Assembly: GCF_025698545.1 (NCBI RefSeq)
Contig: NC_068569.1
Location: 18,662,001-18,726,000, forward strand
DNA length: 64,000 nucleotides
DNA from: Gossypium raimondii
Lineage: Eukaryota > Streptophyta > Magnoliopsida > Malvales > Malvaceae
Direction of reading: 5' to 3'
Every line of letters starts with the position of its first letter. Within the stretch, counting starts at the first letter, position 1. The translations under genes were made by a program, and so were the position numbers. Under the pieces are notes generated by a model, which saw nothing but the letters and a program-made list of their open reading frames with translations, made no database searches and had not been told where the DNA came from. Shown piece by piece: positions 16,059-28,531 of this stretch.

Positions 16059-16945
16059 AAGAGCCCCTTTGGATACCAACGCACAGCAGTGCGTTGAATT
16101 TTTTCCTCTTTATTATCAACTTGACTGCACTGGGGTGGACTGAGACAGCCTTTGGATGCCAAGGCTTCCAACACAGTGAGGGAATTCTCATCTTTAGGAC
16201 ACCTTTTTGTCGATTGGTGATAAAAGCATCAGTTGGGTGTAGGTGGGGCAATAGATATTTTTAGAAGATAATAACACCCTTGTTGTTGTTTCTGTTGTTG
16301 TTGCTGCTGCTGTTGGTATTGTTGATAATGGGAATGGGAATGGGAAATGGGAATGGGAATGGGAATGGGAGGAGGGAATGGTGGAAGAGGGGAGATGGGA
16401 ATGGGAAATGGGAGGAGGGCACGGTGGAATGGGAAATGGGAATGGGTATTGCATGGGAATGGGAAATGGGAGAAGGATACGGTGGAAGAGGGGAGATGGG
16501 ATTTCATTGTATTTAAAATTTTAAAAATAAAAAAATATATGTAATGGATTTTAAAATAAAAAATACATGTAGTGTATTTTAAAAATAAAGAAAATATATG
16601 TAGTGTATTTTAAAATATATATATGTAGTGTATTTTAAAATATATATATGTAGTGTATTTTATTAAATGAATTTATAAATTCACATATTTTAATAATTTT
16701 AAAAAAGTAAAATAATTTAAATAACTTCTATTATATATCAATTCTAATCTGATATCCTTAATAGTCATTTCTTATTCTCACCTCACCGCTACAGCTGCGT
16801 TTGAATCCAAACACACACTCCACCATTATTTCTAATCTCACCGTTACAGTATCCAATCTCACCGCTACAGTAACTAATCTCACCGTCACCGCTATTTTTA
16901 ACCTCACCGGAGGTAAACACACCACCCATCCAAACTAGCCCTAAA
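16059..16945. mobile_element. PIF/Harbinger-like MITE with internal simple repeats
   Basis: The left end GAGCCCCTTTGGAT and the reverse complement of the right end (GGGCTAGTTTGGAT) form imperfect terminal inverted repeats, and TAA lies on both outer sides as a possible 3-bp target-site duplication. That TIR style and TSD fit PIF/Harbinger (Tourist-like) elements. Inside are a G-rich tandem run of GGGAAT and GGAAAT units (16328-16500), an array of about 23-base units ending TGTAGTGTATTTT (16540-16665), and repeated CTCACCG(C/T)TACAG units near the right end (16780-16905). Confidence 0.6.
16328..16500 (+). repeat. G-rich tandem repeat (GGGAAT/GGGAAA units)
   Basis: Dozens of GGGAATGGGAAATGGGA-type units within the MITE. 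Runs of three G's spaced by three to five bases could fold as a G-quadruplex on the plus strand. The open frames read from it (Met-Gly and Asn-Gly repeats one way, Pro-His-Ser the other) are products of the repeat, not genes. Confidence 0.75.
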
Positions 16946-17437
16946 TCGGGATTCACATGCAGAACTTCATTTCACGTTTCTTTACAACTCCCAAAGCCGA
17001 GAAGTTGGTGGCTTTTTTGATGATGCAATTGAATAGGTTTGCAGACACTCTTGTATTGAACTAGAACTGGTTGGTAATTTTAAAAAAATGAACATCAAAA
17101 GCATATTGTTAACGTACAAGTAGGAAGCTTGGCTAGGTACAAATTGCTTGTGAACTGGCGTTTGTTGCCGTCCGGGAATGGGCCCCATCTCAGTATCCAA
17201 GTGGGCAAATCCTAAAGACATCATCGGCGTCTCACCATGCTTTTTATATACACAAATTGTATCAACTCTCCTGGGCTTGATTTTATGTACAAAGTGAATT
17301 CCTTTTTTTGTTTAGGTAATCAGGAAAATTAAGAAAGTTACAAAAATAAACCCACACCACTTTTTTAAGTTCAGACTGAAACATAACATGTATTTTTAAT
17401 AGGAACACATGATATCATATTAAGCAAGAGAAAGAGC
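16946..17437. other. Region 3' of the FBW2-like gene
   Basis: Likely includes the 3' UTR of the minus-strand gene ending at 17438. No other gene is supported; the minus-strand open frame 16982-17224 has no recognisable motif. Confidence 0.35.
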
Positions 17438-18623
17438 CTATGGAGATTGAGGCCAACCCAGAATTCCTGCTTCTTCGCCATTTCCTTCGTAGAATCTCAG
17501 CTCAAGTTCCTCGAATCTCCCCTCATCGTCATGCCACATTCCGTCATAGATGTCGTAATCATCATAGTCGCCCATTTCAAACTCCCAGGCCAAATACTCG
17601 GAATTGTCAGAGTAGTCCGAGCAATCATCATCCCAATCATCCATCTCATAGTAATCCATGACAAAGGGCCCTAAGACCTTTAATTTCGGGAACTTTTCCT
17701 TCATCAACTGACTATCGAGTTTGACATCCCAGCAGCCTCTTAAATCCAAAAGTTCAAGCTGGGGACAGCTGGCAAGGATGTTCATAACACTCCCTGTGCT
17801 GATAAGATGATAAGCCATCTCGAGGCGCTTCAACCTAGGCATCGTAGTAGCTATGGCATTTGCCTCGTCATCCTGCAAGAGCTTACCAGCCGCATCCAGC
17901 GGGTGCATGTTGCGGCACAGGGTGACAAGCAGTTTGCAATGCTTCCCAATGGCCTCTAAAGCTTGGGCACCGATTTTCCCACAGTAACTCAAATCCAAAA
18001 AGGTAATCGTGGAAAGCCTCCCCGCAGTTCGTTCAACCACCGAATCACTCATTTCGCTTCTCCGCACTCGCAAAGTCTGAAGGGAACCAGCACTAGCAAA
18101 AAGCAAGAAACACAAAAAGAAATACTGTATCACTGAAAAATGTCCATTGAACAATGATCACTTAAAGGTGAGGGAAAGTATAATACTATGTTGCTTGAAA
18201 TATTATAATTGTCTCATTTGGAATCTTATCATACAAGAACATCAAAGCACGTATAATCTTATCATACACTTCATACAAGAACATCAAAGCATGTATAATC
18301 TTATCATACACTTACTTCTCAGTGATGAAGGAGAAAATGGAATCATTGTGGAGGCCCGAAACACATAACTTGCGGAGAGATCCGGAGCTTCGGGTGATGA
18401 GCATTCGAAGCATCCGATCAAGATGGTGGGGCTGACATCGACTGCTCCACTCTTCAATGTCTACCTCTTGCCAACAATAGGGCCCTGTGACAGCCTTCCT
18501 CCAGGATTTGCAGACGCTGGGAATGACTGTTAGTACCTCTTGTAGGGACAGGTTGCTGAAGATCAACCCAAGTGCATCAGGAATTAGTTCATCCCAGTGA
18601 CGAAACTCAATTTGCTCTTCCAT
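17438..18623 (-). CDS. FBW2: F-box/LRR protein, FBW2-like (two coding exons)
   Basis: Exons 18623-18316 and 18092-17438 join across a GT-AG intron (codon AA|T) to give 320 residues, matching the roughly 317 of Arabidopsis FBW2. Residues 8 to about 55 are an F-box (HWDELIPDALGLIFSNL, then VCKSWRKAV and the GPYCWQEVDIEEW box), which binds SKP1. Leucine-rich repeats follow from about residue 95 to 245 (SGSLRKLCVSG, LTFLDLSYCGKIG, LELLDLRGCWDVKL). The tail from about 255 is strongly acidic (many Asp, Glu and Tyr). FBW2 is known as an SCF subunit that targets ARGONAUTE1 for turnover. The ATG at 18623 is chosen because MEEQIEFRHWDELIP aligns with the family start; 14 in-frame upstream residues do not. 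A 5' UTR intron is likely at 19397-18682. The gene is intact. Confidence 0.92.
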
Positions 18624-19850
18624 CTGATCTTCATTAAGGAAATGGTGGGCAAAGGGGAAACACAATAAGCAACTTTAATGACTGTACAATAAATAACAAA
18701 ATGAAGAAACTTGAATAAAAATTGGATAAGCTTAAAGATACCCCTCATTTCAAAGAAAAAAAATAAAAAAGCCCCAACACAAAATCAACGCCAAAGAAAT
18801 GTTGATTTAACATTAAAAACTAAGAAATAGGACAGAGAAAATACTAAAACATTCCAAACTAACACAACAAGAAATGCAGAGTGCAGAGATATATGTTGAT
18901 GTAAATGGGAGATATGAAAGTAAGATGGTAGTAAATTAACATACAACATAAAAGAACACAAAAAAAAATGCATCTTTTTAAGAGAAGAAACAACAAATTA
19001 AGGGTAATTTAGAGTAGTATCCTGTACTCACCAAGCAAAGGAAACAGATGTTTATGGTATAATAGAAGTAAACAAAGAAACCATTTTATAGATCCAAAAA
19101 GTCCAGGAAAAAAAAGAAGAAAACTTGCGGTAAAGATTCAAAGGCATGTGAAAGAAGGAAGCAACCAAACAAAGTACACTGCCAACTTGTGCTAAAAACT
19201 TAAGAACCTATATTCTTAACTGGCTGGTAAAAAAAAGGTTTAATCTTTGGATTTGGGATCTAAGAAACAACTTCCAAATACTCTACTTTCATTTTCATAC
19301 TTTGGAAAACAGCATAAATGTGACAAACAATAACGAACTCAAAAAAATAAAATAAAATAAAATCAAAGGAAAGAGAGAAAACTCAAAGATGGGTTACCTC
19401 AATAAACTTTTCTTGCAATTTGGATTATGCAAAAGAATCCCCCAGTTTATCAGCCTCAAAGACCGGGTTAAAAAACGAAAAGTAACTCATAAAAAGGGGG
19501 GGGGGGAGTAAATAAAGCAACAAAAACGTCTATATACTCAACCTAACAAAGGCATCAAATGCAACCCAATAAAGAAGAACAAGAAAAAAACCGAAAGTAT
19601 ATTAAGAAAAAAAAAAACAAGAGAGTTGCAGAAAGGGTAAATGAAATATAAAAATACGATGTTAAAAAACTCAGGAGAGGTGGGGATATATATAAATAAA
19701 AATATAGTCTTTGGTTTACAGAAGAAGGAAGAGGAAAATGGGTTGCTGTTAATGACAGATTTGGGATAATAAAGGCATAGGTTTCATGCCATACATTTAA
19801 GTCCTTTTGAAAATATTGAAAAAGACAGAAGGGGAGTGAAAGCAAGCGCT
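18624..19850 (-). promoter_or_regulatory. 5' UTR intron and promoter region of the FBW2-like gene
   Basis: On the minus strand a donor (GAG|GTAACC, exon end 19398) and an acceptor (TTGTACAG, exon start 18681) bound a putative 716-base leader intron, rich in T. An ATATATAT run near 19686-19696 could act as the TATA region. This is inference from splice signals only; a transcript would decide. Confidence 0.4.
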
Positions 19851-21274
19851 TTAGATATTTTTAGTGTGCGTTTTAAGGAAGACCGGGAATTGGGAAAAGG
19901 TGTGGGAAACCGACACGAGTCGGTTGTTTAACGGGTTTTTTAGAGGGAAAGGTTGTTGATGGTTTTACGCCAAAGTTTACAGTGGTGGTGGGTTGCTTAC
20001 GCCTGATCGTGTACTGACCAATTGGTTCATTGGCTAAGGATTTTCAAAGCTTCTGGTTCCGATGCTAATCTGTGTTGGAATTCTCAGTCCTTATTTAACC
20101 TCATTTTTTTTACTTTTAAGTTTGGGGGTGAATTGTAAGGCTGGTATTCTTGGATCCATGAAAAATGGCCTTTTTTTTTAAAATAAAAAATTGAAATTTA
20201 ATCAATTCATTTGAAGGAATGATGGGAGGGGAGGGGGTGACATGAAAATGACGTAATAAAAGAGAAAATGGTAGTTGGTTCACTATGACAAGTCCACATC
20301 GTGCCATTGCCCAGTTTACACATGGACAATTTGGTCTCTCTCGCCTTGGAAGGATGACATTGGGTTTCAATTCAAGATCAGAAAACGGGTTGGCTTCATT
20401 AATACATCTCTTGCAATAGCAGCCCAGAAAGCAAGCCTCCGAAGGACCGAAAGGATCCAAACTCAACCGCCACCTATTACAAGTTACAGCATCTAAATTG
20501 GTGCATTAAGACTAAACATATTACACGTTAGTCACGGAATTCTAAGAACTAATGTCCGACAACTATCACGGTCTTTGCATACATATATATCAACGCCTCA
20601 ACATTTGTGTTTCATACCACTTATCATAATTAGTAATTTAGTAATATAATAAATTCAAAAGTTTTTTTAAATTCATATTTACATAACAGCATAAAAAGTA
20701 AGTGAGTGGTCATTTATATCGATATAAAGTTGTTTCATATTTTTTGTATCATTAATATTTTAACAATTCAACGATTAAATTTATCAATATAATTATTCTT
20801 GTTATGGATGTAAATTTTGAACTAATTTGATAATATTTTTATTATATTGATCTAAAATATCTCTTTGAGTTACAAGGGCATTTTACCGAGGTTTGTATAC
20901 ATTAATATTTATTAAATGGTTGAAAGTTTTCTACATAAAATAATTAATTAATATTTTAAATTTAAATCAAATTTAATATGTTTGATCTATATAAATGAAA
21001 TATAAAATATGATGATTGAATCGTTAAAATATTAATCGTACAAAAATATATAAAAAATGTAAAAAATTTTAATTTTACACTTATACATCCCTTCACTAAA
21101 AAGTAATCTCTTAATTAATATATACTTGATTGTCAAAAAACTTTTTATAACTATCACGTAAGGATAAATTCTATTTTTGCTCTCTTTAATGTTATCAACT
21201 TTGAGAGTTTATTCGCAACCTTTTTATTTTCCAAGGCAAAACCATGGATACATATGCAATTCACCAAAGCAATG
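19851..21274. other. Intergenic sequence
   Basis: No gene. Bases 19900-20500 are moderately GC-rich and may belong to the upstream region of the FBW2-like gene; 20500-21270 is AT-rich. Confidence 0.3.
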
Positions 21275-21700
21275 AAATTATCAATGTCTCGTTTAGTTGG
21301 GCGAATCAATATATATCACGTATCGGTGATGGAATTGATACCTCAATTACAACGTTTAACCCTAGGCATGTGTCTTTTTCTTAATATTGATGGAGTTGTT
21401 CAAAATTCTATAGGTCTATCTGCTACATGAGGTGTTTTACGAGACGAAGCAAGGAAGTGGTTACTGAGTTATAATCAACATTTATGGAAGTGTTCGGTAA
21501 TCGAAGCTGAGCTATAGGACATTCTGAATGGCTTACTTTTGATTAAAAAACAAGGATATGACAAGGTCATCATTCAATTTGACAATCTCGAGGTTGTTGA
21601 AGCCTTATGTGGAAACCAATTAGTTGGGTCGAGATCATCTTTGTTTAGAAGAATTCAACATATTCTGTCATGCAAAAACAAATGGCTCGTGAAGTACGTT

Positions 21701-21705
21701 CCTAG
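21701..21705 (+). repeat. Target-site duplication, left copy
   Basis: CCTAG, repeated exactly at 24887-24891 on the other side of the LTR insertion. Confidence 0.85.
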
Positions 21706-22961
21706 TGAAACAGCTCAATTTTGACCTTAATCAGACATAGTGGTTTTGAGACCACAAATCCGAGTTAGGAAAATATTTTAAAATTTTTATTGGTATTTGC
21801 AGTATGTGAATTACTATGTGTGAAAATTTCGTATGAAAATTTGATCGTTTGAGTGCTCTATTTGTTAAAATGACTTAAACGCATAAAATGAAAATTTAGG
21901 GGGTTAATTTAAAAGCATCAATTTGTTGATGTCTTTTTAATTGGGAGGCTTAAAGGTGCAATTAAACCACTATATAGATAGTGGGCGGTTAAGGACAAAT
22001 TTAACCTTAATAAAAATATATTATATAATTAGTAAATAAGGTTAATTAAGTAAATAGTTATATATTATAATATATGATAAGTAAAAGCATGAAAATTAGG
22101 ATTATTTTCATCTCCTTTAGCCGAAACTAGGAAGAAAGAAGCCATTAAAGCTTGGAAAGGTTCGGCCACGTTCATACCAAATTAAAGGTTCGTTTTTGTT
22201 CGGTTTTTGAAAATTTTACGTTTTTGAGATTGTTGCTTTGTGTACTACAAGACCCATGCTTTAATTTTAGAATTTGATAGTGATTTTGAGATATACCATT
22301 GATGAATGTTTGAATTTTGTAATAGTTGATGATGAAAAATGAAAGATATGTGAAAGATTAACATGTTTTGTTTTTTAATTTTTGGTGAATTTGAGTAATC
22401 AGAGCTAAATTGTGAAAATAAAATTTTGAGGGACTAAAATGTGAAATAAATGAAATGTGTGGACTTGTATGAACACTAGGAATATTCGGCCCTAGCATGG
22501 TGTGGTTAAATTTTGTGTATTTTGTGTTTTGTGCAAAAAGGACTAAATTGCAAAAAGTGTAAAATGTCAGGGGCAAAATGGTAATTTTCCCATTTATGTA
22601 TTTTTATTTAATTGAATGATTTGATGAATAAAAAGGCTAAATTTGAATATGTTTAGATCAAGAAACAAAGAAACCAGAATTGTATCGGGGGAAAATGAAG
22701 GTAGTCGAATAGTCGATCGCGCCCGTCGATATCCGAGGTAAGTCAATTAGCAACTAAATATTATCTAAATTAAATTTAAAAATATTTAATTATCATACAT
22801 ATGATAAGTTGAAATTTAAAATATGTAAGTTGAATTAAACTTTGTTATGTTCCTATTTGATAACTAAATATATGAGTTTCTTGGTAGGTTGTTTTAATGA
22901 CACAAATTATATATATGTTAGCTAGATATAGTTTAAGTTCAATGATATGAAACTAATAGTA

Positions 22962-22998
<37 letters not shown>

Positions 22999-23148
22999 TA
23001 GATATGTAATTCAATGTAAGGCTTATTTCTTGGGTTGAATTTAAAGTTTTGAGTTATAAATTTATGGTTCGAAAGTATAATACAAGTTCTTGAGCTAAAA
23101 TTAATATTATGAATTGCATATATTAATATGCGTGTGGTTCGAACATAC

Positions 23149-23194
<46 letters not shown>

Positions 23195-24886
23195 GTTCTT
23201 GAGTTGGAAAAATTAAGGTATGAATTTTATATATCTAAGGAAGTTCGAATATAGGTTGTAAAGTCTTTTGAGCTGAATTTAATGTTTTTGAGTTATACTT
23301 ATGTGGTTCGAATGTATGTTTACTTAGAAGAATCGAATATAATTCAATGTTACGGATATACGGTTGTTAAGTAAGACTTATGTAATTAAAAAGATCTTTA
23401 TGAAAGATCATCTTTGTTTATGAGATTCTCAGGCTTTGTGCCTAGCAGGCTTAATACTGGTGAAATATTTCAGACTATACATCTGGCAGGCTTAATGCCG
23501 GTGTTCTAAATCAGGCTTCAAGCCTAGCAGGCTATGTGCCGGTGATTTTGTTCAAAACATGTGATCAGAATGTCCTTGTCAATGTAAAATTAGATGCAGT
23601 TGGACATGCGAATGAATTTTGTCTTCAGGTATGTATTAGTTTAATGAATGAAAGGAAATAAGGTAAGTTGGTTGTTTGAGATGAAATATTGTAAGTGATT
23701 ATAATATTGTAAGTTATCATGTTTCTTTATAGATGTGAATCGACTTATTTGATAAATAAGTTATCTTAAAGAAGGCTTATATATTTATACATATGTTGTA
23801 AGGTATGTTTGGATTAATAGAAAGGTATATGGAAATAAAAGTATAACCAAGAGATGTATATTGTCTCTATAAAATAAGTTAATTGCTCTTTCATTTTATT
23901 AGTTAAAATTTTACCTATGCTATTGGCTTATTAAGCTCTCAATGGCTTACTGTATGTGTTTGTGTCTGTTTATTTTTGTTTTATAGATTTTGAAGTTGTT
24001 ACGAGCTCGGGGATTCGTCAGAAAAGTACATCACACTATCAAATAACTACGGTATTTTAAACTGAGGTTTCTTTTGAGACTATGGCATGTGGAATTGTTT
24101 ATTTTGAAAGCATGCATGTATTAAAGCCGTGCGAATATGGCTTAAATAACTTGTTTTGCTTGGTTTGGTTTGAATTAAAGATTACGCATATTATGGTAGT
24201 GGTTTGGCATTATATGAAATATGTCTTATAAATGAATGTTATGTGCAGTTGTTTGATTTAGTTATAAATATATATAACATGATTATAGATGGAAGTATGC
24301 ACTGTTTTAGAATTGAATTTGGTCATGAATGATAATAAAAGTTAAACTCGTGAGGTTGGATTTTATATGAAAGTATATATGTATAAAATGAGATATGAAA
24401 TGCATTATTATAAGTTAATGAAATGAAAACTTTGCAAATGGTTTTGTATAGATAATTACGAGTATGCTTTGTTATGTATGTTTGGTTTGGTTATAGATTA
24501 ATGTTAAGTAAAGTGTTTTATATTTTAATTGAACATACCTAGATAACTTGATGTTAGTTGAATTATATAATGTGAATTGTATTTGTGCCTTTTAAAAAAT
24601 TAAATGTGATCGAATATTTGTGCGTTTATATCTATATATAGATATCATATCGGACCTTATTTATAAGGTTAAAATTTTTTATAAGCTGTACTTGTATTAT
24701 TTTGAATTAAACAAGTATAGAATAAGTTTTATTGTTTATATGCAAGATGTTTTAAATAAGTGAATAATAAAAAAATTTTATTTATTTAGAACTGTTTGTA
24801 AATTATGATTTTGTATTCAATTGTGATATGTTTGGTAATGCCTCGTAATCCTAATCCGGCGACGGATACGGGTTAGGGGTGTTACA
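21706..24886 (+). mobile_element. LTR-type insertion, 3181 bp, probably a long solo LTR
   Basis: It starts TGAAACAG and ends GTGTTACA (near-perfect inverted TG...CA ends) and is flanked by the direct 5-bp repeat CCTAG (21701-21705 and 24887-24891). This is the hallmark of LTR retrotransposon integration. No protease, RT or integrase is present and I see no two matching LTRs inside, so a solo LTR or a non-autonomous large element is likely. The inner part has tandem GCAGGCTTAAT / CCGGTG units at 23426-23545 and (TA)n runs at 22965-22994 and 23154-23190. The 3' end (CCTCGTAATCC, CCGGCGACGGATACGGG) is like long LTRs I associate with cotton gypsy families. Confidence 0.8.
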
Positions 24887-24891
24887 CCTAG
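24887..24891 (+). repeat. Target-site duplication, right copy
   Basis: CCTAG, matching 21701-21705. The LINE reading resumes directly after it. Confidence 0.85.
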
Positions 24892-25026
24892 AGACAAGAA
24901 CTAGGTAGCGGATGCCTTAGCAAAAATGACCTTGGTAAACGTTGAAGATTTACGCTTGTAAAGATTCAAGTTCTTTAAGAAGAAGATAAAGTTAGAGACA
25001 TTTTGAACATGACGATTTCTTTATAA

Positions 25027-25516
25027 GCATTTTGGACTTTTGAGTTTATTTTATATAAAAAATTGAAATTTTATTTGAATTTTAATTTGACATAATTTTA
25101 TTTTATGATGCAAGAATTAATACAAAAAAATCACCATTAATTCATTAATTTTTGTCTCTAATCCACAAAATCATTCACGTCAGAAGGGTGAGTTAGAATA
25201 AATATTATATAAAAATCAAAATCATAATTTCACCTCCATATAAATCGAATATAATATATTACCACCAAATTATAAAGCATAGATCATATAAAACTTTAGA
25301 AAATTGTATAAAATTAATATGACTCTTCTTCTAATAAAAATATTCATTTAATATAAAAATAAAATTTATTAAATTATGACACATCTATAACATGGGTAAC
25401 AAATATATTATAATTTTTCTCAAAATTATGATTTTTCCTTAAAATATGATATTTTGGATTCAAATCTGTATATATATATATATATATATTTAGATTTTAT
25501 ATAAAAATATAAAAAG

Positions 25517-25558
<42 letters not shown>

Positions 25559-25600
25559 CTTACTTTGTCAAATGACCGATATTTGATAATTTCCTAACTA
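25027..25600. other. AT-rich intergenic sequence with (TA)n microsatellites
   Basis: No gene. Dinucleotide TA runs lie near 25470-25490 and 25520-25555. Confidence 0.5.
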
Positions 25601-26092
25601 AGGTTCTGTTTGATAAACAGTTGCAAAGATCAACTCAATCAAAGTTAATAGGGATAATGGCACCATTAGCCCCTGTACTTTGGCGTTTGTTCTAATGTGG
25701 CTCTAAACTTTCAAATTCTTTAATTAGACCTTTCTACTTTATTTCTGTTTACTAAAGTGAACCCTGACCCAGACGACATTTTTATTAATGACGTGACAAT
25801 TTCGTCCAATGTAATTTTGAAACGTGTACAAGTATTGACTTGAAGACTGCCTGGCGGAGACCTTTATGAACAAATTACCTTTTTTTTCTTCTTTTTTATC
25901 AATTTAAATTTAAATAAAATTTTAATTTATTTTTTATATTAAAATATATAATTTCAGGAAATTTGCACAACAATAAAAAATGTTTTACATAAATTCAACC
26001 AAACACTAGAAAATATCATATTTTCTAGAAAATCAATCTAGTTTTTCAAAATTATTTTTCGAAGTTATTTTAGTTAATCAAACAGACTCTTA
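25601..26092. mobile_element. MITE-like element with GTTTGAT inverted ends
   Basis: The left end AGGTTCTGTTTGATAAAC matches the reverse complement of the right end, AGAGTCTGTTTGATTAAC. Non-coding, about 490 bases. It resembles hAT- or Harbinger-type MITEs; the flanking TAA/TTA do not form a clean direct duplication, so the superfamily is open. Confidence 0.5.
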
Positions 26093-27125
26093 GCCCTCCA
26101 ATGTTTATAGGTTCTATAAATTTAGTCATAAATCTAAAAAAATAAACAAAATTAGCCTCAACTTTACACATTTTATCAATTTAGTCTTCTTAAAATTAAA
26201 AATTAAAAATATTAAAATATGTATTTAAAAGTTTATTTCTCGATAAAAATACATAAGATTTTATAAAATTACATACAAAATTATAAAGATATTTATAAAC
26301 AATTGAATATCTATTTTCACATTTTCTAACATGAAATTTATTTATAAATAGAACAATTTAAGGGGGAACACATGAAGAAGACTTATGCAAATTCAATTTT
26401 CCCTTTTTTTTCAACATTAACAACCACTATGTTCAAGTTGGATAAAAAACTATTGCGTGAGATCGGAAAGAGTGAGAATTGATGTCTTTAGGTTGTTGCC
26501 TAGAATAGCTTTGTTGCATTTGAAATTGTGCTTGAGGTGGGCACAATTTGGGATATATAAGCGAGGATGTTGTTTTGAAGGCTCAGTTGGTGGAAGGCCA
26601 TGTCGATAACTTCACAACCAATTTCTAGTTCAATGGCGCGATGATGAAGGAAGTGAAAATCAAAGAGTTTGGAGTAAGAGCTATTAGTGCCAATGGTAGT
26701 GAACAAAGGCCGTGTCCAATGCTCAACAAATTTGACAAGGACAAGGAACAAGGAGTCGTATAATAAAATTTATTATTTATAAAATAAACTAAAAGAAAAA
26801 AAGAAGGAAAAGTTTTAATTTGGTTTAAGTTTTATTTGCCGGTTTTAAAAATATATATTTTATTTATAAAATTATCATTTTAATAAATAAATTTAATGGA
26901 AGAAAAGAGAGAAATGAGGATTCATTTATTTATAATATTGTATGTAATTTTATTAAAAAATAAAATTTATTTTAAAATTTCTAAGTTGTTTTATTTTATT
27001 TTTTTGTAATTTTAAGAAGACAAAATTGAATAAAATGTGTAAAGTTAAGAGCCAAATTTGTTGAATTTTTTAAAATTATGACTAAATTGATATAATTTGT
27101 AAATATTGGAGGCTAAATTTATTAT
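26093..27125. mobile_element. Foldback element with roughly 120-base arms
   Basis: The left arm (26093-26215: TTAGCCCTCCAATGTTTATA, AATTTAGTCATAA, TTTACACATTTTAT, TTTAGTCTTCTTAAAATTA) matches the reverse complement of 27005-27125 block by block. The 800-base centre holds a GC-richer stretch (26440-26760) with an 83-codon minus-strand frame of unknown nature. Possible non-autonomous MULE. Confidence 0.5.
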
Positions 27126-28531
27126 TATGTCAATACAAAATCACCGTTAGTGATTTAATGGAGGAGTGATCAAAATATTAAATTTCGACAATATTAATAA
27201 TTAAAATAAAAAAATAAACTTAAATATTCAAAATAATAACACACTTTGTTTTTAGAAAAGAAAGGCAAAAATTGTAAACATAAAAAAAACACGCATATTT
27301 CAAAACCTATGTTAAAAACACTTACCTTTTTCTTTTAAAATCTTCATCAGCCAACACCCTAGCATTAGTAGTTTATAGATATCACATTTTCCTTTTTTGC
27401 ACTTTAATTAATGAATGAATGAATCAACATAAATAGATATTGCCAATAGGATTGTGCCTTTCAAAAACAGTCTCCTAAGCTTATCAAAATCCTTCCAACT
27501 TTTCCACCCAAAATTGATGTACATAAATCATTGCAAAACATTAACCCCATTGGGTGTTTCAACACAACCGATGGCCTTTCATTACAAGAAATATATCATG
27601 AACAAAAGAAATACAAGGAAAGGAGGGGGTGAAAGAACAAACCGAATGGATTGATGGGGTGCCATTGATTGAAATCAGGATGAGGAACTATCTTGTCTCC
27701 ATAAAACATTATTCCCAGCGAAAACTCAAAGGGTTAATAAATCTTCAATTAAAAGATAATATCTTTGTTATTTCCAAAACACAATTAGCAATATAATGAC
27801 ATGCCATAGGTCATATCTATTACCTCCTTAGCTTAAAGACAAATAAGCATCTCGTATATTTCTGTGTCATTAACCGACAGAATGCTACAAGTTATGTCAT
27901 TGAATTGGTGAACAAGGATTTTATCTAAGCTTCAATGGGAAGAGACACAATGTGCAGACACAACAACCACACATGAAAAAGGTCCAAAGCTTTCCTGAAT
28001 CAGTTAAACAGAGTCCACTAGTTGAGCCTTATCATTAACAAAAATAAAATAAAATCATTTAACTGTGGTCGGTGCACATCTGCTTCAAACGTAATACAGA
28101 GTTCTCCACCTTGAATGGCTTAAAAGACAGCATTACAAATTGGACAAATGGTTGGACTCAACCATATATTATCCCACACTGCTCAAAATGTTATTTCATA
28201 TATGGATGAGGAAATCCCAAGATGAGTTATTCACCTTGAATGAGGAAATCAAATGGTTGTTTTGTATATACCACAATTCTAAGAGGGAGGAAGTGAGGAT
28301 TGGTAGTATAATTCAGGGGCTAGGCTCATGATCAGATGGCAGTTATCAATCAATTGCAAAGCATTTGAAAAAATGGAGCACCTTTTCTCTATAAATTCAT
28401 GCAAAATAGCTTTACTTCAAGATCAGACAAAACAAAACCAACATTATATATAATGATCAACACAAAATTCTTTTTATTATAAACAGTTAGATTATGCCAA
28501 TGAAACAATAAACAATAAACCCAAAATAAGT
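27126..28531. other. Intergenic sequence 3' of the PTPA copy
   Basis: No gene can be assigned. It may include 3' flanking sequence of the PTPA-like copy. A 40-codon minus-strand stretch near 27610-27735 looks protein-like but is isolated. Confidence 0.3.

Larger units (their letters stand above)
21275..25026 (+). pseudogene. LINE RNase H domain fragment, split by an LTR insertion
   Basis: The left part (21275-21705) reads SWANQYISR, then LNIDGVVQN, GVLRDEARKW, CSVIEAEL, DKVIIQFDNLEVVEAL and KWLVKYVP. The right part (24887-25026) resumes with RDKN, VADALAKMTLVNVEDLRL and ends VRDILNMTIS and a TAA. This is the order of the RNase H domain at the 3' end of plant LINE ORF2. The catalytic Asp of the first strand, the Glu of IEAEL and the Asp of FDNLE are recognisable. 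In-frame stops and frame changes occur on both sides, so it was already or has since become non-functional. The element at 21706-24886 separates the two parts. Confidence 0.75.

Noticed and set aside
16194-16544. Open frames of Met-Gly/Asn-Gly or Pro-His-Ser repeats
   Set aside because: They are translations of the GGGAAT tandem repeat inside a MITE, open in several frames at once.
22953-23190. (TA)n runs and the short frame made of Tyr-Ile repeats
   Set aside because: Simple microsatellites within the LTR insertion; no gene.
27610-27735. Protein-like minus-strand stretch containing GDKIVPHPDFNQWHP
   Set aside because: Only about 40 codons, isolated, with no splice partner found and no family recognised.
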